Source: Kangiella marina (GTDB taxonomy: Bacteria > Pseudomonadota > Gammaproteobacteria > Enterobacterales > Kangiellaceae). Taken from it: a DNA stretch of 64,000 nucleotides. The stretch is from positions 1,116,001 through 1,180,000 of the forward strand of contig NZ_BAABFV010000001.1 of the NCBI RefSeq assembly GCF_039541235.1, read 5' to 3'. The translations under genes and the position numbers were made by a program. The notes below the pieces were generated by a model. The model was not told the DNA's origin. It ran no database searches and worked only from the letters and a program-made list of their open reading frames with translations. Positions 58,765 to 64,000 of this stretch are shown here, piece by piece; position 1 is the first letter of the stretch, and every line of letters starts with the position of its first letter.

Positions 58765-58891
58765 AAATACATCCTCCGATAGATTTGCGCGACAAAATGA
58801 TTATACTAGGGCGCAGATTGTATATAAAGTGATTTGGAAAGTTAAATAAGAACCTCTAAAATCACCGATAACTCAAGAAATTAGGTAACGC

Positions 58892-59203
58892 ATGAAAAAA
58901 CTGTTTTGTTTAACATTATTAATCGCTTTTACGACGGCTTGTGTCTATACGCCTGCTATCCAACAAGGCAACATTCTTCAGCAAGAAGAAGTCAATAAGA
59001 TCGAACCCGGTATGACCAAAGCGCAGATCGCCTTTATTCTTGGTAAGCCTGCATTAAACACCAATTTAGAGAGTAATACTTGGTATTATTTGTACTACTT
59101 GAATCCGACTAGCGGCAAAAGCACCTCAAAACGTTTAATCTTACATTTTGTTGAGGATAAACTTGCTCGTATGGAAGGAACAATCAAGCCAGAGAAAGAA
59201 TAA
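58892..59203 (+). CDS. bamE: Outer-membrane assembly lipoprotein BamE
   Basis: Accessory lipoprotein of the BAM complex, 103 aa. The lipobox is FTTAC (Cys17), followed by VYTPAIQQGNILQQEEVNKIEPGMTKAQIAFILGKPAL and WYYLYYLNP, the SmpA/OmlA pattern. Divergent from fur. Confidence 0.95.
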   Translation: MKKLFCLTLLIAFTTACVYTPAIQQGNILQQEEVNKIEPGMTKAQIAFILGKPALNTNLESNTWYYLYYLNPTSGKSTSKRLILHFVEDKLARMEGTIKPEKE

Positions 59204-59234
59204 AAATTATTCGCTTATTGTGACTGAAAACTGT

Positions 59235-59267
59235 AGTCACTCTCGTCGTTAACGGGAGTGACTTTTT
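59235..59267 (+). terminator. Terminator after bamE
   Basis: AGTCACTCTCG and CGGGAGTGACT pair with one wobble around a 7-nt loop, followed by T residues. Confidence 0.85.
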
Positions 59268-59301
59268 AATGGAACGCTCCTTAAATCGACTGCAACAACG
59301 C

Positions 59302-59538
59302 TTACTGCTTACTGTTCGTCTCTTTATACTCACGCTTTAATTGGTCAATTTGCTCTTTACTCGGCTGTTTAAACTGGCCTTTCGACAGCATGATCACTGT
59401 CTGCTTAAGCTGTTTCACATAACGTCGGCAATTCACACATATCATCAGGTGCATCTTCATTTCAACTTTACGCCAAAAGCCAAGCTCTTTGTCTAGGTAA
59501 TCGGTTCCTTGCGCGATAGTGTGCTTACAACTTAACAT
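59302..59538 (-). CDS. Zinc-finger anti-sigma-like protein
   Basis: A 78-aa protein with the zf-HC2/ZAS pattern: C4, then HLMICVNCRRY (H-x3-C-x2-C). Such proteins bind and inhibit ECF sigma factors; this one has no membrane helix. Its ATG overlaps the stop of the sigma gene by 7 nt, so it should be its cognate partner. Confidence 0.85.
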   Translation of the reverse strand: MLSCKHTIAQGTDYLDKELGFWRKVEMKMHLMICVNCRRYVKQLKQTVIMLSKGQFKQPSKEQIDQLKREYKETNSKQ

Positions 59539-60146
59539 TCTCCAGTCCTCTGAAATCTCGCCACAACCTGCTGCATTTTGTCTCTTGCCCTGTGCAATAA
59601 AACTCGAGCATTAGATGCAGTAATGTCTAGGATGTTACAAATTGTGTCCATATCCAACCCACCAACATCCCTTAAATTTATGATTTGTTGTTGATTATCA
59701 GGCAGTTTGACCATGTGCTTCTTGACACAATCTTGAAGTTCATCGGCTGCCAGCAAATCATCGGGCGATGAAATATCCCACTCTGGATTGCCTTCCGCCC
59801 AATGGCCTTGTTGCGTAAAACGAGTATCCGTCGCCCAGTTTTCATCAACCGCATCCAGCGAAACCGAACGAGACTCCTTGCGCAGTCGAGTTTTGGCTTC
59901 GTTGGCAGTAATTCGAATTAACCAAGACTTTAACGCTGAGCGCCCTTCAAATTTATGGATGGCGTTAATCGCCGAAACCCAAGCTTCTTGCACCACCTCA
60001 TCAGCGATAGATTGCCCCGCTATGGAATATGCGACACCATACATCGCCGAGTGGTATGCTTTGACTACGCGCTCGAACAGTTGAACATCATTATTTTTGA
60101 GTCGTTCAACTAACTCGTCTTCTGGTGGTAATGATTCAATCGTCAC
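59532..60146 (-). CDS. ECF RNA polymerase sigma factor
   Basis: A ~204-aa sigma-70 family ECF factor. Region 2 is ERVVKAYHSAMYGVAYSIAGQSIADEVVQEAWVSAINAIHKFEGRSALKSWLIRITANEAKTRLRKE; region 4 is LPDNQQQIINLRDVGGLDMDTICNILDITASNARVLLHRARDKM. GTG 60146 is preceded by a well-placed GGGGA; a TTG at 60161 is possible but has no ribosome-binding site. Coupled to the zinc-finger gene. Targets are unknown; the zinc-finger partner is unlike cupin-containing ChrR. Confidence 0.9.
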   Translation of the reverse strand: MTIESLPPEDELVERLKNNDVQLFERVVKAYHSAMYGVAYSIAGQSIADEVVQEAWVSAINAIHKFEGRSALKSWLIRITANEAKTRLRKESRSVSLDAVDENWATDTRFTQQGHWAEGNPEWDISSPDDLLAADELQDCVKKHMVKLPDNQQQIINLRDVGGLDMDTICNILDITASNARVLLHRARDKMQQVVARFQRTGEC

Positions 60147-60305
60147 TATCTTCCCCAACAATAATAAGCACTTAGTTTTGACTTATGGCTTAAATCTACT
60201 TTAATCTGAACAGCAGAAAGCACTTCTCACTAATAGTCTCAACGGCTATTTTAGCGTTAATATAACAGAAAAATCTGTATAGATATGTAAACGAGGTATT
60301 CGTCA

Positions 60306-61823
60306 ATGGAATCGGGCTTCATGGCCTTCACTAAAACCGTCCTTAACTGGATCGGGCTCTTTTTTGTGTTGGGTCTAACCATACTGTTAGTCATTGCTGC
60401 TGTCGTATTTATTATTGATAAAACCCAAAAGACACACGCCATTCGTCGAAATTTCCCCGTTATTGGTCGCTTTCGCTATTGGTTCGAACATTTAGGCGAG
60501 TTTTTTCGTCAGTATTTTTTCGCCATGGATCGCGAGGAAATGCCGTTCAACCGTGCCGAGCGTAACTGGGCCTACCGCGCCGCCAAAAATGTAAGTCGCA
60601 CTCTAGCATTTGGCTCGACTCGAAACCTCAGTCCGACTGGAACGGTGATGTTCTTAAATGATCAGTTCCCTACTCTTGAGAAAAATGCGGTTGAAGCGCA
60701 ACCTCTTCTTATAGGCCCTTACTGCAGAACACCGTATCTCGCAAAAAGCTTTTTCAATATATCCGGCATGAGTTACGGCTCGTTATCCAAAGTCGCCGTT
60801 CAGGCATTAGCAAAAGGAGCAGCCAAGGCCGGATGCTGGATCAACACTGGCGAAGGCGGCTTGTCGCCCCACCATTTAGTTGCCGGCGGGGATGTGGTGT
60901 TTCAAATAGGTACGGCGAAATACGGCGTTCGTGATGAGACAGGCTGCTTGGATGACGACAGACTCAAGGATGTTTGCTCCCATCAACAGGTTAAAATGAT
61001 CGAACTCAAACTGGCCCAAGGCGCTAAGCCGGGTAAAGGCGGCATACTTCCGGGTCGTAAAGTTACTGCTGAAATTGCCGCGATTCGTCACATTCCTGAG
61101 GGCGAGGACTCGATCAGTCCTAATGGTCATCCTGAAATCAATAATGTCAGCGATTTATTGGATATGATCAATCACATACGCGACATCACTGGTAAGCCCG
61201 TTGGTTTTAAAACGGTTATTGGTACTGACGGCTTTTTGTTTGACCTGTGTGAAGCGATCCACCAACGCGGCATTGAGTCAGCTCCAGACTTCATCACCAT
61301 CGATAGCGCCGACGGTGGCTCAGGCGCCGCGCCTCAACCCTTGTTTGACTATGTCGGTCTAACCATTAAAGAAAGCTTACCGATGGTTCTTAACGTGCTT
61401 CACAAACAAGGACTCCGCGATCGTATCAAAGTCATCTGCTCAGGCAAGATGATCAATCCATCGGGTGTGGCGTGGGCACTGGCGATGGGAGCTGACTTCG
61501 CATTGTCTGCACGCGGATTTATGTTTGCTTTAGGCTGCATCCAAGCGCTACAGTGTAATAAGAATACTTGCCCGACTGGCGTCACGACCCATGATCCGGA
61601 CTTACAAAAGGGATTGGTTGTGCCTGACAAAGCTGAACGGGTGTACCATTACCATAAGAATATGGTTAAAGCTGTGGGTATGATCGCCCACTCCTGCGGC
61701 GTTGCTGAACCACGAGGATTGAAACGTCATCATGTCAGAGTTGTAACAGAAACGGGGTTATCGACTCCTTTAGATAAGATACACCCTTATCAAGAAAGCA
61801 GTATTCCGACTAAAAAGCTCTAA
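60306..61823 (+). CDS. FMN-binding glutamate-synthase-family protein
   Basis: A 505-aa protein with one N-terminal membrane helix (residues about 13-35) and a glutamate-synthase FMN/Fe-S domain: FNISGMSYGSLSKVAVQALAKGAAKAGCWINTGEGG, then KPGKGGILPGRKV, TIDSADGGSGAAPQP and ALQCNKNTCPTGVTTHDP with the cluster cysteines. It lacks the amidotransferase half of true glutamate synthase, so it is a stand-alone oxidoreductase of unknown substrate. Divergent from the ECF sigma gene and followed by DoxX. Confidence 0.88.
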   Translation: MESGFMAFTKTVLNWIGLFFVLGLTILLVIAAVVFIIDKTQKTHAIRRNFPVIGRFRYWFEHLGEFFRQYFFAMDREEMPFNRAERNWAYRAAKNVSRTLAFGSTRNLSPTGTVMFLNDQFPTLEKNAVEAQPLLIGPYCRTPYLAKSFFNISGMSYGSLSKVAVQALAKGAAKAGCWINTGEGGLSPHHLVAGGDVVFQIGTAKYGVRDETGCLDDDRLKDVCSHQQVKMIELKLAQGAKPGKGGILPGRKVTAEIAAIRHIPEGEDSISPNGHPEINNVSDLLDMINHIRDITGKPVGFKTVIGTDGFLFDLCEAIHQRGIESAPDFITIDSADGGSGAAPQPLFDYVGLTIKESLPMVLNVLHKQGLRDRIKVICSGKMINPSGVAWALAMGADFALSARGFMFALGCIQALQCNKNTCPTGVTTHDPDLQKGLVVPDKAERVYHYHKNMVKAVGMIAHSCGVAEPRGLKRHHVRVVTETGLSTPLDKIHPYQESSIPTKKL

Positions 61824-61872
61824 ACAGCGGCTCTTATCAACAGTAGGAATACCATAACAACAGGAGTTTTTT

Positions 61873-62451
61873 ATGAGCAACTTAGCAACCAAATACCACA
61901 AGTTCCAAACTTGTGTCTGCCATTACTTAAAGCACTTTGATGGTATTCCACCGCTATTATTTCGTATTTTATTGTTTTTCCCACTCTACGAAGCGGGCTC
62001 ACGTAAATTTGCCAACTTTTCAGCAACATCAGACTGGTTCGCCAGCTTAGGCATGCCAATGCCTGACGTCATGACGTTTCTGGCTGCAAGCGCAGAAATG
62101 ATCGGCGGTATTTTTATCCTGGTTGGCTTTGCGACGCGATGGGCCGCCATCCCGCTGATGATCACCATGTTGGTCGCGGCGTTAGCGGTGCATTGGGACA
62201 ATGGTTGGTACGCCATCGCCCAGTCGTCTGATCCAGAAGTTGGTAAGCGCTTGGATATGGCGCGCAGTATCTTAAAAGAATACGGTAACTATGGCTGGTT
62301 AACGGAAAAAGGCGGCATCGCTATTTTGCAAAATGGTATTGAGTTTGCTGCGACCTACTTCATCATGTTGGCGTCGCTGTTCTTTACCGGTGGTGGCCGT
62401 TACTTCTCGGTCGATTATTGGCTCGGGAAAGCATTTCCTAAAGCAGAGTAA
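61873..62451 (+). CDS. DoxX-family membrane protein
   Basis: A 192-aa protein with four membrane helices. The family core LLFRILLFFPLYEAGSRKFANFS...SLGMPMPDVMTFLAASAEMIGGIFILVGFATRWAAIPLMITMLVA is clear. It lies 49 nt after the glutamate-synthase-like gene with AGGAG before its ATG and ends at a strong terminator, so the two are probably one operon. Confidence 0.85.
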   Translation: MSNLATKYHKFQTCVCHYLKHFDGIPPLLFRILLFFPLYEAGSRKFANFSATSDWFASLGMPMPDVMTFLAASAEMIGGIFILVGFATRWAAIPLMITMLVAALAVHWDNGWYAIAQSSDPEVGKRLDMARSILKEYGNYGWLTEKGGIAILQNGIEFAATYFIMLASLFFTGGGRYFSVDYWLGKAFPKAE

Positions 62452-62477
62452 TTAATTCAGCGTTTAAAACATCAATT

Positions 62478-62502
62478 AAGCCAGTGAAAACTGGCTTTTT
62501 TT
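62478..62502 (+). terminator. Terminator after doxX
   Basis: AAGCCAGT and ACTGGCTT pair perfectly around a GAAA loop, followed by T residues to 62502. Confidence 0.92.
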
Positions 62503-62594
62503 GTAATAAGCCCCGTTTTACGGTGCTAATCCGACCACAAATCCCGTACAATAGGCGTATCATTGGTGCGCACAAATTCTCAGTATTAATAATC

Positions 62595-63788
62595 ATGAGC
62601 GAGTTTTTTAAGAAGTCTTTAGATATCCACAAATACTTACGCGGAAAGTGGGCAATCAAGAGTAAAGTCCCTCTACAAAACCGTGACGATCTTTCTGTTG
62701 CCTACACCCCGGGTGTTGCCGCAGTATCCAACCATATCGCCAAAGATAAAAATTCCAGCTATCTCTACACCATGAAAGGTAATTCTGTCGCCATCGTTTC
62801 TGACGGCTCGGCAGTGCTTGGACTTGGTGATATTGGTCCTGAAGCTGCACTTCCCGTGATGGAAGGTAAAGCGATTTTATTCAAAGAGTTCGCCGATATT
62901 GATGGCGTGCCTCTGGTGATTGACGCGGAATCGGTTGAAGAAATCGTGACCACCGTAAAAACTATCGCACCAACTTTTGGTGGAATTAACCTAGAAGATA
63001 TCGCTGCTCCAAAATGCTTCGAGATTGAAGAGGCATTACAAGACATTGGTATTCCAGTCTTTCATGATGACCAGCATGGTACAGCGATCGTGTTGCTTGC
63101 GGCACTGATCAACGCTTGTAAAGTGACCGGCAAAAACATCGAAGAACTTAAAGTTGTTATCAATGGCGCGGGCGCTGCGGGAACTGCCATTGCCAAATTA
63201 TTGCGCTGTGTTGGTCATGACGAAGCCGCCTGTATTCCTGTGGAAGATGTGTTGGTTTGCGATTCGAAGGGGATCATTTCGCCTGATCGCGATAACCTTA
63301 ATCATGAAAAAATTAAGATCTTAGCTTATACCAATCGTCACAACCGCAACGGTGACCTGCGTGATGCGCTGCGTGATGCAGACGTCTTTATTGGCGTTTC
63401 AAAGGGTAATTTGTTGAACGGCGACGATATCAGGCTAATGAATACGGATCCGATTATTTTAGCGATGGCGAACCCGATTCCTGAAATTATGCCCGATGAA
63501 GCGAAAGCTGCTGGTGCCTCAGTCGTCGGTACTGGTCGTAGCGACTTCCCGAATCAGGTCAATAATGTATTAGCTTTCCCTGGTATTTTCCGTGGAGCCC
63601 TTGAAGCGCGAGCGACCCGCATCACTGAAGCAATGAAAATTGCAGCAGCGCATGCTTTGGCAAATTCAGTCAATAACTTGTCAGCTGACCACGTTTTACC
63701 GGATCCATTGAACCGCAACGTGGCACAAAAAGTTGCTGAAGCGGTGCGCGAACAAGCTATCAAAGATAACGTCCAACGTCCTCTGTAA
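62595..63788 (+). CDS. Malic enzyme (single-domain, NAD(P)-dependent)
   Basis: Oxidatively decarboxylates malate to pyruvate. The 397-aa protein starts MSEFFKKSLDIHKYLRGKWAIKSKVPLQNRDDLSVAYTPGVA. It has SDGSAVLGLGDIGPEAALPVMEGKA, the metal region FHDDQHGTAIV, and the nucleotide motif INGAGAAGTAIAK. It lacks the phosphotransacetylase domain of MaeB, so it is the short form. An ORF extends upstream to 62484 but overlaps the doxX terminator, so ATG 62595 is preferred though no good ribosome-binding site is visible. Confidence 0.92.
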   Translation: MSEFFKKSLDIHKYLRGKWAIKSKVPLQNRDDLSVAYTPGVAAVSNHIAKDKNSSYLYTMKGNSVAIVSDGSAVLGLGDIGPEAALPVMEGKAILFKEFADIDGVPLVIDAESVEEIVTTVKTIAPTFGGINLEDIAAPKCFEIEEALQDIGIPVFHDDQHGTAIVLLAALINACKVTGKNIEELKVVINGAGAAGTAIAKLLRCVGHDEAACIPVEDVLVCDSKGIISPDRDNLNHEKIKILAYTNRHNRNGDLRDALRDADVFIGVSKGNLLNGDDIRLMNTDPIILAMANPIPEIMPDEAKAAGASVVGTGRSDFPNQVNNVLAFPGIFRGALEARATRITEAMKIAAAHALANSVNNLSADHVLPDPLNRNVAQKVAEAVREQAIKDNVQRPL

Positions 63789-63799
63789 GGCTTTATTCG

Positions 63800-64000
63800 T
63801 TAAGAACCTTCTGAGCAGGCCTGCACCTTACGGATGGCCTGCTCAATTAACTCTGGCTGAGTCATCATTAATAGATGCTCTTGGGTAGCCACCGGCCAGT
63901 AAGCTCCGCATTGGCTTTTTTGGGCCAGCTCAAAATACCACTCGATACCTTCTTGGCGCCACTTGGCGATTGATGCTTTGACCGCTTCATCATCCAAAGT
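63800..64000 (-). CDS. Hypothetical protein (partial, C-terminal end)
   Basis: The last 66 codons of a minus-strand gene whose start lies beyond the window. It reads TLDDEAVKASIAKWRQEGIEWYFELAQ...CSEGS and stops at TAA, converging with the malic enzyme gene 11 nt away. I recognise no family. Confidence 0.55.
   Translation of the reverse strand, partial: TLDDEAVKASIAKWRQEGIEWYFELAQKSQCGAYWPVATQEHLLMMTQPELIEQAIRKVQACSEGS

Overview
The window reads as chromosomal backbone of a marine-type gammaproteobacterium. Na+-translocating NQR with NqrM and ApbE, a divergent fur/bamE pair, hrcA-grpE-dnaK-dnaJ, greA-carB-carA and ftsH/rlmE/yhbY are all present. Moderate G+C, several TTG starts and a Fur without the CxxC motif fit a Kangiella-like member of the Oceanospirillales; the genus is an inference from overall resemblance. 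No phage, plasmid, IS or CRISPR was seen.

Layout. Positions 1-1236 hold the start of an exported POTRA-like protein (partial, minus) and an LpxH-type lipid A phosphatase. Positions 1270-9248 are a branched-chain amino-acid operon, ilvC-ilvG-ilvM-cimA-ilvE-ilvD, preceded by TWO consecutive leader peptides, each with its own terminator; a citramalate synthase occupies the position where ilvA usually sits. Positions 9269-11213 carry a 42-codon membrane protein, tRNA-Leu(GAG), secG and tpiA (all minus). Positions 11633-19380 carry nqrABCDEF, apbE, a small secreted protein and nqrM. Positions 19417-26597 carry a CBS protein, an OmpA/OprF-like porin, glmM, folP, ftsH, rlmE and yhbY.

Positions 26614-38741 are the most interesting accessory region. 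Eight tightly packed minus-strand genes encode a fatty-acid desaturase, an FAD oxidoreductase, DUF1365, cyclopropane-fatty-acid synthase, DUF2878, DUF1295 (steroid-reductase-like), a second CFA-like methyltransferase and a sensor histidine kinase. The matching response regulator lies convergent, with interlocked stop codons. On the other flank are a divergent NTF2-like/chalcone-isomerase-like pair, then a photolyase and YbgA. The gene set resembles the singlet-oxygen (RpoE-ChrR) lipid/photolyase regulon of other proteobacteria, but here a two-component system sits where an ECF/ChrR pair would be expected.

Positions 38835-56043 are housekeeping: greA, carB, carA, dapB, tesA, dnaJ, dnaK, two paralogous small Cys proteins, a YebC-family gene, grpE, hrcA, nadK, recN. 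Upstream of carA, on the minus strand, is a roughly 147-nt candidate Csr/Rsm-type sponge RNA with six GGA motifs, a closing stem and a terminator. Positions 56060-64000 carry small hypothetical genes, a YbcJ-like S4 protein, fur, bamE, an ECF sigma/zinc-finger anti-sigma pair, an FMN glutamate-synthase-like enzyme, DoxX and a malic enzyme. Three copies of a hairpin-rich intergenic repeat (47207, 51470, 58239) and one different modular hairpin repeat (56672) lie between genes. All functional calls rest on reading translated sequence and motifs; no database search was run.
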